Assembly (NCBI RefSeq): GCF_001293525.1
Contig: NZ_BBYR01000009.1
Location: 1 to 64,000, forward strand
DNA length: 64,000 nt
Source of the DNA: Pseudideonella sakaiensis
Lineage (GTDB): Bacteria; Pseudomonadota; Gammaproteobacteria; Burkholderiales; Burkholderiaceae_C
Direction of reading: 5' to 3'
The notes beneath the pieces are model-generated. The model had not been told where the DNA came from. It made no database searches and saw nothing but the letters and a program-made list of their open reading frames with translations. The translations under genes and the position numbers were made by a program. Numbering within the stretch: the stretch's first letter is position 1; each line of letters begins with the position of its first letter. Below, piece after piece: positions 7,515-16,267 of the stretch.

Positions 7515-8630
7515 ATGCCCCACGCCCTCCGCGCCACCCGCGCCACCCGCGCCACCCGCGCCCCCCTCGGCGCCCTGTTCGCCGCCGTGATGCTCGCCGC
7601 CTGCGGCGGCGGCGAGGATCCGCCGGCCGCCGTCGCCGGGACCTCACCGGCGCCGGCGCCAGCACCAACGCCTGCGCCGGTGCCTGCGCCTGCACCCGCT
7701 CCTGCACCTGCACCGGCACCTACGCCTGCACCGGCACCCGCTCCGGCTCCGGCTCCGGCTCCTGCACCGGCCGCCGCCGGCTGGGGCAGTGTGACCGTCC
7801 GCAGCAGCGCGCTGGCGGCCGACCGCGTGGTCGAGCCGAACCTGCTGCCGGTCTACGAGCTGACGAGCACGAACGCCGGCCCCGCGCGCAGCCTGCAGCT
7901 CGTCCGCTCGACCGATCCGCTGAAGGGGGACGCGCCCTTCGACAGCGTGACGGTGCGGCTGGTGCCGGCCACCGGGGAGCTGCTGTCGGTGGGGGTGGCG
8001 CTGGTGGCCGATGCAAGCCTGCCGCTGTCGGGCCGCAACTACTTCGCCACCTGCGCCCCGTGCACCGGGGTGGTCTACGACCGCGTCGCGGGCACGGTGC
8101 GCTTCGACGCGACCCCGCTCACGGCCACCGCGCTCAGCGGCAGCCCGCTCCCCGCGACGCTGAGCGGCAGCGTGCGCCTGCCGGACTGGCGGCCGCGCAG
8201 CGGCACGACGATGACCGCCGCCGCGCTCGGCGCCTGCAGCCTCACGTCGGCGCCCGGCAGCGCCAGCTTCGAACAGCTGGCCTGCCTGGCCGGCACCTAC
8301 GTCGGCACCGGCCTGGCGGGCCAGGACTGCCGGGTCACGATCGATGCCGCCAGCCGCAGCGTGCGCTTCGACGATGGCGTGAACGACAAGACCTTCGCCT
8401 TCGCCAGCGCCGGCGGCTTCACCAACCTGAGCACCTTCCGCTCGAGCTTCACCCAGTCGGCCAAGATCACGAACCCCTCGAACGCGCTCGAGTCGATCGA
8501 GTGGCAGGCCACGCCCAGCCCGGTGACGGCCGGCGTGACGCAGGTCGACCTGCGCAACATCCAGGCGGTCGGCGGCAGCACGTCGATGGTCTACAACCGC
8601 AGCTGCCGGCTGGAGTTCGGGACGCCCTGA
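7515..8630 (+). CDS. lipoprotein with Pro-Ala repeat stalk (371 aa)
   Basis: The N-terminal region is basic (RATRATRAT, encoded by three 9-bp repeats), followed by a hydrophobic run and lipobox MLAAC with Cys near residue 32. After GGGED comes about 50 residues of Pro-Ala/Pro-Thr repeats, a rigid stalk, then a roughly 280-residue domain with four or more Cys (TCAPCTG, LGACSL, LACLAGTYVG, RSCRLEFG), suggesting a disulfide-bonded exported domain. The gene lies between the divergent sigma factor and the downstream kinase and points toward the kinase. It could be a sensor or target of that system; no family was recognised. Confidence 0.75.
   Translation: MPHALRATRATRATRAPLGALFAAVMLAACGGGEDPPAAVAGTSPAPAPAPTPAPVPAPAPAPAPAPAPTPAPAPAPAPAPAPAPAAAGWGSVTVRSSALAADRVVEPNLLPVYELTSTNAGPARSLQLVRSTDPLKGDAPFDSVTVRLVPATGELLSVGVALVADASLPLSGRNYFATCAPCTGVVYDRVAGTVRFDATPLTATALSGSPLPATLSGSVRLPDWRPRSGTTMTAAALGACSLTSAPGSASFEQLACLAGTYVGTGLAGQDCRVTIDAASRSVRFDDGVNDKTFAFASAGGFTNLSTFRSSFTQSAKITNPSNALESIEWQATPSPVTAGVTQVDLRNIQAVGGSTSMVYNRSCRLEFGTP
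7648..7770 (+). repeat. degenerate hexanucleotide repeat encoding a Pro-Ala stalk
   Basis: Imperfect 6-bp units of the GCNCCN/CCNGCN type, coding PA, PT and PV pairs inside the lipoprotein gene. Such tracts can expand or contract in frame and so change stalk length. Confidence 0.7.
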
Positions 8631-8706
8631 CGGTCGGCGACCGCGCGGCGCCGTCGCCGACGGCCCCGCTGCGTGGTCGCGTCGCCGAGTGCGTAGCATC
8701 GCCACG

Positions 8707-11355
8707 GTGTCCGACGCCGCTGCCGCCGCCGCGCCCGCGCCACCCGACTGGGGCGCGGTGCGCGCGCTCTTCGATGCGGTCGCCGAACTGGACGCGCCGG
8801 CGCGCGCCCGCGCGCTGGCCGATCCGATGCTCGATCCGGCCGTCGCGGAGGAAGTGCGCTCGCTGTGCCGTCACGCCGAGGGCGCGAGCCTGCTGGACCG
8901 ACCGCCCGGGCCGGCGGTGGCCGACCCGGCCTCGCGCCTCGGCGAACGGCTGGGCGCCTGGCGCATCGTCGACCACCTCGGCAGCGGCGGCATGGGCGAG
9001 GTCTGGCTCGCGCGGCGCGACGACGGCGCCTACGAGCACCGCGCCGCGATCAAGGTGCTCAAGCGCGGCCTGGACACCGGCTCGGTGCTGGCGCGCTTCG
9101 CGCTGGAGCAGCAGGCGCTCGCGCGGCTCGACCACCCGCACATCGCGCGCCTGATCGACGCCGGCCGCACGGCCGACGGCCTGCCGTATTTCGTGATGGA
9201 GCACGTCGACGGCCTGCCGATCGACCAGGCCTGCGCCGGCCGCCCGCTGGCGGCGCGGCTGGCGCTGTTCCTGCAGCTGGCCGACGCGGTGGCGCACGCG
9301 CACCGCCAGCTGCTGCTGCACCGCGACCTGAAGCCCGGCAACGTGCTGGTCGACCGCGCCGGGCAGGTCAAGCTGCTGGACTTCGGCATCGCGAAGGCCC
9401 TGGTCGGCGACGAGGCCGGCGGCACCCAGCTCGGGCTGCGGCCCTACACGCCGCACTACGCCAGCCCGGAGCAGGTGCGCGGCGAGGCGGTCGGCACGGC
9501 GACCGACGTCTACAGCCTGGGCGTCCTGCTGTACGTGATGCTCACCGGGCGGCGCCCCTATGCGCGCGCGGTCACGCAGCCGGCGGAGGTCGCGCAGCGG
9601 GTGCTCGACGAGGCCCCGGCCCGGCCGAGCACGCTGGCGCCACCCGGCGCCGGCGCGCCCGGCGGGCCGCCGGGCCGCCGTCGCCTGGCCGGCGACCTGG
9701 ACACGCTGCTGCTGAAGGCGCTGGCGAAGGAGCCGGCGCAACGCTATGCCAGCGTCGACGCGCTGGCCGCCGACGTCCGCGCCCACCTCGAAGGCCGGCC
9801 GCTCGCCGCGCGCCCGCCGTCGCCCGGCTACCTCGCGGCGCGCTTCGTGCGGCGCCACCGGGCCGCCGTGGGGGCCGCCGCCGCGGCGCTGCTGGCGCTG
9901 GTCGCGGGCCTGGCCGCCACGGCCTGGCAGGCGCGCGAGGCCGAGCGTGCACGGGCACTGGCCGAGCAGCGCTTCGCCGACGTGCGCGCGCTGGCGAACC
10001 GGCTGGTGTTCCGCTACCACGACGAGCTCGCCGCGCTGCCCAACACCCTGAAGCTGCGCCAGGAGCTGCTGGACGATGCCCAGCGCTACCTCGACGGCCT
10101 GCACCGGCACGTCGGCCGCGACCCGGCGCTGGCCCGCGAGCTGTCGGAGACCTACCAGCGCCTGGCCACCTTGCAGGGCGAGGCCTTCTCGCCCGGGCTC
10201 GAGCAGCTCGACGCGGCCCAGGCCAACCTCGACAAGGCCGTGGCGCTGCTGCCGCTGTACGCGGACGCGCCCGGCCTGGACAGCGCCGGGCTGCAGGCCG
10301 CGGCCGAGCTGTGGCTGGCGCAGGCCTCGCAGTCGAGCCGGCGCGCCGACCTGCCGCGCGCCCGGCAGGCCCTCGAGCAGGCGCAGGCCCTGGCGGAGCG
10401 CGCGCTGGCACGGCCGGACCCCGGGCCGGCGCTGCAGGCGCTGCGCGCGACGATCGACGGCCGGCTCGGCCAGCTGCTCGGCGGCGGCGCGGCGCAGCCC
10501 AACCTCGGCCGCCCGCGCGAAGCGGCTGCGCTGCTCGCCGCCTGCGAGCGCCGCCTGCAGGCGCTGGCGGAGGCCGCGCCGCAGCAGGCAACCTGGCAGC
10601 ACCAGGCGGCCTGGGCGCAGCAGCTGCAGGCCCATGCGGCGAACCTGCGCGGCGACGCGGACCGCGCAGCCGAGGCGGCCGAACGCATGCGCGCACTGCG
10701 CGACCGTGCCGCGCGCCTGTCCCAGGACGACCCGCACCTGCAGCACCAGCGCGCGGTGGCCCGCCTGATCTCGGCGCTGTACCTGGCCCATGCCGGCCGC
10801 GCCGAGGCCGCGCAGGCCACGATGGACGAGGCCCAGGCGATGCTGCGCGCCAGCGTCGACCGCGACCCGCGCAACCAGGCGGCCTGGCGTGACCTGCGCA
10901 TCGGCGCCTTCCACCAGGGCCGCGTGCTCTGGCTGGCCGGCGAGCGCCGGCGCGCCCAGGCGGTGCTCGCGGCCGCGCTGCAGGCACTGCCGGCACCGCC
11001 GCTGGCGCAGGACGCCTATGTCGCGCGGGCGCGCGCCGAGGCGCAGGTCTGGGCCGCACGCGCCTGGCAGGCCGACGACCCCGCGCAGGCGCTGGCCCTC
11101 GCCGAGGCGGCCGCCGCCGCGCTGCGCGACGGCCCGCCGGACGACCCGAACGCGACCCGCTGGTGGACCCTGGCGCAGGCCGTGGGCGAACGCGCCGAGG
11201 CCTTGGCCCGGACGGGCCGGGGGGCGGCGGCGGCCGAGGCCGCGCGCGAGGCGCTGGCGCTGTGGCAGCGCGGCAGCCCCGAGGGCGAGCCACCCGGCCT
11301 GTTCACGCCCTGGGTCGCGCGCGACCGGCGCCTCGCGGCGGGCGACCGTCCCTGA
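8707..11355 (+). CDS. membrane Ser/Thr protein kinase with C-terminal repeats
   Basis: GTG at 8707 gives MSDAAAAAAP; GTG 8689 in frame is an alternative, and neither has a clear ribosome site. The kinase domain has a P-loop GSGGMGEVW (near residue 92), the AIKVLK lysine, HRDLKPGNVLV, DFGIAK and ASPEQVRGE, so all catalytic motifs are intact. A transmembrane segment (about [22 protein letters not shown]) follows near residue 385. The remaining roughly 470 residues are helical and Ala/Leu-rich and resemble TPR-like repeats, probably outside the inner membrane. The neighbouring ECF sigma factor is of the type controlled by such kinases. Confidence 0.9.
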   Translation: MSDAAAAAAPAPPDWGAVRALFDAVAELDAPARARALADPMLDPAVAEEVRSLCRHAEGASLLDRPPGPAVADPASRLGERLGAWRIVDHLGSGGMGEVWLARRDDGAYEHRAAIKVLKRGLDTGSVLARFALEQQALARLDHPHIARLIDAGRTADGLPYFVMEHVDGLPIDQACAGRPLAARLALFLQLADAVAHAHRQLLLHRDLKPGNVLVDRAGQVKLLDFGIAKALVGDEAGGTQLGLRPYTPHYASPEQVRGEAVGTATDVYSLGVLLYVMLTGRRPYARAVTQPAEVAQRVLDEAPARPSTLAPPGAGAPGGPPGRRRLAGDLDTLLLKALAKEPAQRYASVDALAADVRAHLEGRPLAARPPSPGYLAARFVRRHRAAVGAAAAALLALVAGLAATAWQAREAERARALAEQRFADVRALANRLVFRYHDELAALPNTLKLRQELLDDAQRYLDGLHRHVGRDPALARELSETYQRLATLQGEAFSPGLEQLDAAQANLDKAVALLPLYADAPGLDSAGLQAAAELWLAQASQSSRRADLPRARQALEQAQALAERALARPDPGPALQALRATIDGRLGQLLGGGAAQPNLGRPREAAALLAACERRLQALAEAAPQQATWQHQAAWAQQLQAHAANLRGDADRAAEAAERMRALRDRAARLSQDDPHLQHQRAVARLISALYLAHAGRAEAAQATMDEAQAMLRASVDRDPRNQAAWRDLRIGAFHQGRVLWLAGERRRAQAVLAAALQALPAPPLAQDAYVARARAEAQVWAARAWQADDPAQALALAEAAAAALRDGPPDDPNATRWWTLAQAVGERAEALARTGRGAAAAEAAREALALWQRGSPEGEPPGLFTPWVARDRRLAAGDRP

Positions 11356-11384
11356 GGGCGGCGCCCGGCGGGCCGACCCCGCGC

Positions 11385-13724
11385 TCAGCCCTCGTGGCGC
11401 AGCGCCTGCGCGGCCGCGTCGGCCACCGCCAGCGCCGTCATGTTGACGATCCGCCGCGAGGTGGCCGACGGGGTCAGGATGTGCACCGGGCGCGCGGCGC
11501 CGAGCAGCACCGGGCCGACGGTGACGCCGCGGCTGCCGACCACCTTCAGCACGTTGAACAGGATGTTGGCCGCGTCCAGGTTCGGCAGCAGCAGCAGGTT
11601 GGCCTCGCCGCGCAGCGTGGTGGCCGGCAGCGCGTCGCGGCGCACCGTCTCGGACAGCGCGGCATCGCCCTGCAGCTCGCCCTCGCAGTCGATGTCCGGC
11701 TCCATGCGCTTGAACAGCTCGGCCGCCATGCGCATCCGCTTCGCCGAGGGCCGGGTCGAGGAGCCGAACATCGAGTGCGACACGAAGGCGACCTTCGGCG
11801 GCAGCCCGAAGCGGCGCAGTTCCTCGGCGGCCATCGACGCGATCTCGGCCAGCTGCTGGGCGCTCGGCTCGTCGTTGACGAAGGTGTCGGCGACGAACAG
11901 CGTGCGGTCGTCCAGCAGCAGCGCGTTCATCGCGGCATAGCCGGTGACGCCCGGCTTCAGGCCGATCACGCTGCGCACGTGCTCGAGGTGGGCGTCGTAG
12001 CGCCCCACCATGCCGCAAAGCATCGCGTCCGCGTCGTTGCGGCGCAGCATCATCGTGCCGATCAGCGTGTTGGAGCGCCGCAGCGCCACCTTCGCCGTCT
12101 CCGGCGACACGCCGTCGCGGCCCATCAGCCCGTGGTAGTCCTCCCAGTAGGCGCGGAAGCGCGGATCGTCCTCGGGGTTCACGACCTCGACGTCCTGGCC
12201 GAGCTTCAGCCGCAGGCCGGCGCGCCGGATGCGCATCTCGATCACCGCCGGCCGGCCGATCAGCGTCGGCCGCGCCAGGCCTTCGTCGAGCACCACCTGC
12301 ACCGCGCGCAGCACGCGCTCGTCCTCGCCCTCGGCATAGGCCACGCGCGCCGGCCCGCCCTGGCTGGTCGAGGCCTTGGCGGCGGTGAAGACCGGCCGCA
12401 TCACCAGGCCGGTCTGGAACACGAAGCGCGACAGCGACTGGCGGTAGGCCGCCAGGTCCTCGATCGGCCGCGTCGCGACGCCGGAGGCCACCGCGGCCTG
12501 GGCCACGGCCGGCGCGATGCGCAGGATCAGCCGCGAGTCGAAGGGCTTGGGGATGATGTAGTCGGGCCCGAAGCTGATCTCCTCGCCGGGGTAGGCGGCC
12601 GCCACCTCGTCGCTCACCTCGGCCTTGGCCAGCGCGGCGATCTCGCGCACGCAGGCGAGCTTCATCTCCTCGGTGATGCGGGTGGCGCCGCAGTCCAGCG
12701 CACCGCGGAAGATGTACGGGAAGCACAGGACGTTGTTGACCTGGTTCGCGTAGTCCGAGCGGCCGGTCGCGACGATGCAGTCCGGCTTGGCCTGGCGCGC
12801 CAGCTCGGGCCGGATCTCCGGCTCCGGGTTGGCGAGCGCGAGGATCACCGGCCGGTCGGCCATGGTGGCGACCATCTCCGGCGTCAGCACGCCGGCGGTC
12901 GAGCAGCCGAGGAAGACGTCGGCGCCGCGCACCACGTCGGCCAGCGTGCGGGCCGACGTGGTCTGCAGGTAGGCGCGCTTGCTCGCGTCGAGCCGCCCGC
13001 TGCGCGCGTCCTCGCGCTCGGACTGGATCACGCCGCGCGAATCGACGACGTAGATGTGCTCGCGCCGCACGCCCAGGCTGACCATGATGTCCAGGCAGGC
13101 GATCGCCGCGGCGCCGGCGCCGGAGGCGACCAGCTTCACGTCGGCGAGCGATTTGCCGACCAGCTCCAGGCCGTTCAGCAGCGCCGCGCCGGAGATGATC
13201 GCGGTGCCGTGCTGGTCGTCGTGGAAGACCGGGATCTTCATGCGCTCCTTCAGCGCACGCTCGATCTGGAAGCACTCCGGCGCCTTGATGTCCTCGAGGT
13301 TGACGCCGCCGAGCGTGGGCTCCAGCGCCGCGATGATCTCGATCAGCTTCTCCGGGTCCTTCTCGGCCAGCTCGATGTCGAAGACGTCGATGCCGGCGAA
13401 CTTCTTGAACAGGCAGCCCTTGCCCTCCATCACCGGCTTGCCCGCGAGCGGGCCGATGTCACCCAGGCCGAGCACCGCGGTGCCGTTCGTCACCACCCCC
13501 ACGAGGTTGCCGCGCGAGGTGTACTCGGCGGCGAGCGTCGGGTCCTCCTCGATCGCCAGGCAGGCGTAGGCCACGCCGGGCGAGTAGGCGAGCGACAGGT
13601 CGCGCTGGTTGGACAGCGGCTTGGTCGGCGCGATCGCGATCTTGCCGCGCGTCGGGCTGCGGTGGTACTCGAGTGCCGCGTCGCGCAGCGCCTGTTCGGC
13701 AGGGGAGAGGTCTTGCTTCGTCAT
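11385..13724 (-). CDS. maeB: NADP-dependent malic enzyme with phosphotransacetylase-like domain
   Basis: A 779-residue MaeB-type protein. The first half is malic enzyme: [45 protein letters not shown] for the metal site, and an NAD(P)-binding [14 protein letters not shown]. The second half is the phosphotransacetylase-like regulatory domain ([33 protein letters not shown]). It converts malate to pyruvate and CO2, supplying NADPH and pyruvate during growth on C4 acids or acetate. Start [11 protein letters not shown] has GAGGA upstream; longer starts add improbable residues. It converges on the kinase gene and diverges from marR. Confidence 0.95.
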   Translation of the reverse strand: MTKQDLSPAEQALRDAALEYHRSPTRGKIAIAPTKPLSNQRDLSLAYSPGVAYACLAIEEDPTLAAEYTSRGNLVGVVTNGTAVLGLGDIGPLAGKPVMEGKGCLFKKFAGIDVFDIELAEKDPEKLIEIIAALEPTLGGVNLEDIKAPECFQIERALKERMKIPVFHDDQHGTAIISGAALLNGLELVGKSLADVKLVASGAGAAAIACLDIMVSLGVRREHIYVVDSRGVIQSEREDARSGRLDASKRAYLQTTSARTLADVVRGADVFLGCSTAGVLTPEMVATMADRPVILALANPEPEIRPELARQAKPDCIVATGRSDYANQVNNVLCFPYIFRGALDCGATRITEEMKLACVREIAALAKAEVSDEVAAAYPGEEISFGPDYIIPKPFDSRLILRIAPAVAQAAVASGVATRPIEDLAAYRQSLSRFVFQTGLVMRPVFTAAKASTSQGGPARVAYAEGEDERVLRAVQVVLDEGLARPTLIGRPAVIEMRIRRAGLRLKLGQDVEVVNPEDDPRFRAYWEDYHGLMGRDGVSPETAKVALRRSNTLIGTMMLRRNDADAMLCGMVGRYDAHLEHVRSVIGLKPGVTGYAAMNALLLDDRTLFVADTFVNDEPSAQQLAEIASMAAEELRRFGLPPKVAFVSHSMFGSSTRPSAKRMRMAAELFKRMEPDIDCEGELQGDAALSETVRRDALPATTLRGEANLLLLPNLDAANILFNVLKVVGSRGVTVGPVLLGAARPVHILTPSATSRRIVNMTALAVADAAAQALRHEG

Positions 13725-13855
13725 GGGGGTCCTCGGAACTGCGGGCATGCTACGCCGCGACATCCAGCGCCCGGGTCGTGGAGGACCCGTATCGACGGCC
13801 GGCCGGGCGTGGTGCAGCGGGCCCGCAGACCGCGCGACAGCACGAGACCCTTGTC

Positions 13856-13884
13856 TTGACAATGATTGCATAGGCAATTATTGT
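13856..13884 (+). promoter_or_regulatory. marR-emrAB promoter with embedded palindromic operator
   Basis: TTGACA (13856-13861), a 17-bp spacer and TATTGT (13879-13884) form a strong sigma-70-type promoter. A palindrome occupies 13859-13884: ACAATGATTGC, 4-base centre, GCAATTATTGT, with arms matching 10 of 11. A MarR dimer bound here would cover both promoter elements, giving autorepression of the efflux operon. Transcription should start near 13891, next to the start codon. Confidence 0.82.
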
Positions 13885-13894
13885 CTGGGCCGTG

Positions 13895-14677
13895 ATGTCC
13901 GACCCCGCCCCGCTCTCCCACCCCGCCGACGAGGCCCCGCCCGACGCCGGGCCGGCCTTCTACGACGGCCGCACCTACGACGGCCGCGCCAGCATCGGCC
14001 ACCTGATGAGCCAGATCGTCGCGGCGCTGCGCCGCGAGGTGGAGCAGGGCATGGCCCCGCACGGCCTGACCGCCGCCCAGTGGCTGCCGCTGTGGAAGCT
14101 CAAGCTCGGCTCGGCGGGCACGGCGCAGGAACTGGCGCGCCAGCTGGATGTCGACGCCGGCGCGATGACGCGCCTGCTCGACCGGCTGGAGGCCAAGGGG
14201 CTGGTGGCGCGCGAACGCTGCGCGAGCGACCGCCGGGTCGTCCGGCTCGCGCTGACGCCGGCCGGCGAGGACGTCACCGCCCACATCCCGGCGGTGCTGG
14301 CCGGCGTCCAGAACCGCTACCTGCGCGGCTTCAGCGCCGAGGAATGGGCGCTGCTGATGGGCCTGCTGCGCCGCATGCTCGCCAACACCCCGCGCGCCGC
14401 GATGCAGGCCGACCCGGCCGCCTCCGCGGTCGATCCGGGGCCAGGGGCGCCCCCGCCGGCGGACGCCGGCGATGCCAGGGGTTCGGCGGACGCCGGCGAC
14501 GCCAGGGGTTCGGCGGACGCCGGCGACGCCAGCGGTTCGGCGCAAGCCCGCCAGGCCAGGGCCTCGGCGCAAGCCGGGCGGTCCCCGACCTCGGCGGGAG
14601 CCGGTGGCTCACTCCCCTTGCCGGCGAGCGCCGGCGCCTCCCCCGTGTCGCCGGCCGCTGCCGGAACGTCCCGATGA
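13895..14677 (+). CDS. MarR-family repressor with repeat-expanded C-terminal tail
   Basis: 260 residues from ATG 13895 (GTG 13892 is also possible). The winged-helix MarR core covers about residues 30-160: LTAAQWLPLWKLKLG, TAQELARQLDVDAGAMTRLLDRLEAKGLV, then the wing CASDRRVVRLALTPAG. MarR proteins are usually 140-170 residues; here about 85 extra residues form a low-complexity tail built from 9-residue units related to DAGDARGSA. There is no ribosome site, and the promoter -10 lies about 10 bases before the start, so the message is probably leaderless. The stop overlaps the next start (ATGA). It presumably represses the downstream efflux genes until a toxic compound binds. Confidence 0.92.
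   Translation: MSDPAPLSHPADEAPPDAGPAFYDGRTYDGRASIGHLMSQIVAALRREVEQGMAPHGLTAAQWLPLWKLKLGSAGTAQELARQLDVDAGAMTRLLDRLEAKGLVARERCASDRRVVRLALTPAGEDVTAHIPAVLAGVQNRYLRGFSAEEWALLMGLLRRMLANTPRAAMQADPAASAVDPGPGAPPPADAGDARGSADAGDARGSADAGDASGSAQARQARASAQAGRSPTSAGAGGSLPLPASAGASPVSPAAAGTSR
14459..14620 (+). repeat. 27-bp tandem repeat in the marR tail
   Basis: Six consecutive 27-bp units: the first three (14459-14539) differ at only a few bases, the last three (14540-14620) are progressively degenerate. Each codes 9 residues. The period keeps the frame, so copy number can vary without breaking the gene. Confidence 0.85.
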
Positions 14678-16137
14678 CTGCCTTCGTCCGCTCCTCCTCC
14701 CGCGCCGCGCCCGCCGCGCGCCGCCCGGCGCCGCTGGCTGCGCTCGCGCTTGCCGCCCTGCTCGCCGGCTGCGCTGCGCTGCCGACGGGCGCACCGCCGC
14801 CGCATGCGCTGCGCACCGTGCCGCCGGCCGCGGCCGCGGCCGACTGGCCCGAGCGCAACGCCTGGGACCGCTGGGACGATCCCGTGCTGGCCGGCCTCAT
14901 CGCCACCGCGCAGGCGCGCCAGCCGAGCCTGCAGCAGGTGCGGGCACGCCTCGCGCAGGCCGCCGCCGCGGTCGACGCCACGCGCGCCGCCGAGGGCCTG
15001 CAGGGGAGCCTCGCGGTCGACCTGACGCGGCAGCGCTTCACCGAGAACGGCCTGGTGCCGCCGCCGCTGGCCGGCAGCGTGGCCTGGAACAACGGCGCCA
15101 CCCTCAACCTCGGTTGGGAGTGGGACCTGTTCGGGCGCCAGCGCGCCGCGCTCGCCGCGGCTCTCGGCCAGCAGCGCGCGGCGGAGGCGGAGGCCCAGGC
15201 GGCCGCGGTGCTGCTGTCGGCCAACGTCGCCGCTGCCTACGTCGCGCTGGCCCGCGCCGTCGAGGGCCGGGCCCTGACCGAGTCCGCGCTGGCGCAGCGC
15301 CGCCAGGTGCTGGCGCTGGTGCGCCAGCGCATCGCGGCCGGCCTGGACACCACGGTCGAGCTGCGCCAGGCCGAGGGCGTGATCGCGCAGACCGAGGTCG
15401 AGCGCGCGGCCGCCGACGAGCAGATCCAGCGCAGCCGCCACGCGCTGGCCGAGCTGACCGGCCAGGCGCCCGACGCGCTGGCCGGCCTGGCGCCCACGCT
15501 GCAGCCCGTCCAGGCCCAGTCCCTGCCGGCCGGCCTGCCGGCGGACCTGCTGGGGCGCCGCGCCGACCTGGTGGCCCAGCGCTGGCGCGTCGAGGCGGCG
15601 CTGCGCGAGGTCGACGTGGCGCGCGCCCAGTTCTATCCCAACGTCAACCTGGTCGCCTTCGCCGGCCTGTCCAGCCTCGGGCTGGACAGCCTGCTGAAGG
15701 CCGGCAGCCTGAGCGCCGGCCTCGGGCCGGCGCTGCGCCTGCCGGTGTTCGACGGCGGCCGGCTGCGCGCCAACCTCGCCGGCCGGCGCGCCGAGGTGGA
15801 CGCCGCCGTCGAGGCCTACAACGCCACGCTGCTGCGGGCGCTGCGCGAGGTGGCCGACGAGGTCGCCAGCCTGCAGGGCATCGAGCGCCAGCAGGAGGCC
15901 CAGGCGCGGGCGCTCGCGGCGGCGGAGTCGGCGTTCGCGCTGGCGACGCAGCGCTACGAGGCCGGCCTCGGCAACTTCCTGATCGTGCTGACGGCCGAGA
16001 GCAACGTGCTGGCGCAGCGGCGCGCGCTGGTCGAGCTGAAGGCGCGCCACCTCGGCGCCGAGGCCGCCCTCAGCCGCGCGCTGGGCGGCGGCTGGCGCGA
16101 CGACGGATCGGCGGCCCGCCTCGCGCCGACGGCCTGA
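14674..16137 (+). CDS. outer-membrane efflux lipoprotein (NodT/OprM type)
   Basis: 487 residues. Signal peptide with lipobox LLAGC (Cys near residue 33). It then shows the two-repeat TolC-like layout: WDRWDDPVLAGLIATAQARQPSLQQVRARLAQA at the start of repeat one, WEWDLFGRQRAAL in the first half, and LRLPVFDGGRLRANLAGRRAEVDAAV at the start of repeat two. It forms the trimeric exit duct for drugs handed over by EmrA/EmrB. It overlaps marR by 4 bp, so its translation is coupled to the repressor. The adaptor gene follows after 130 bp. Confidence 0.93.
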   Translation: MTAFVRSSSRAAPAARRPAPLAALALAALLAGCAALPTGAPPPHALRTVPPAAAAADWPERNAWDRWDDPVLAGLIATAQARQPSLQQVRARLAQAAAAVDATRAAEGLQGSLAVDLTRQRFTENGLVPPPLAGSVAWNNGATLNLGWEWDLFGRQRAALAAALGQQRAAEAEAQAAAVLLSANVAAAYVALARAVEGRALTESALAQRRQVLALVRQRIAAGLDTTVELRQAEGVIAQTEVERAAADEQIQRSRHALAELTGQAPDALAGLAPTLQPVQAQSLPAGLPADLLGRRADLVAQRWRVEAALREVDVARAQFYPNVNLVAFAGLSSLGLDSLLKAGSLSAGLGPALRLPVFDGGRLRANLAGRRAEVDAAVEAYNATLLRALREVADEVASLQGIERQQEAQARALAAAESAFALATQRYEAGLGNFLIVLTAESNVLAQRRALVELKARHLGAEAALSRALGGGWRDDGSAARLAPTA

Positions 16138-16178
16138 GTTCCCGATCACTCCCCGCCCGATCGCCCGTCCCCCCGCCT

Positions 16179-16202
16179 CCCAGGCTCCCAGGCTCCCAGG
16201 CT
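16179..16202 (+). repeat. three 8-bp direct repeats between efflux genes
   Basis: CCCAGGCT occurs three times in tandem in the 130-bp gap between the outer-membrane and adaptor genes. The rest of the gap is pyrimidine-rich on this strand and shows no promoter or terminator. Its role is unknown; it may be a slippage-prone spacer. Confidence 0.6.
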
Positions 16203-16267
16203 TCAGTTTTCCTGCTCACCCGCGCGCAGCGATCGCCCCCGCCCAGGCGCCCCCCAAGAAGAACGCC

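Noticed and set aside
8467-13275. A 1602-codon open frame on the minus strand opposite the kinase and maeB genes
   Set aside because: Translation is low-complexity Arg/Ala/Gly-rich, antisense to two clear genes. Long antisense frames are expected at this GC content.
14459-14620. A CRISPR-like array
   Set aside because: Units are directly adjacent with no spacers, in frame inside marR.
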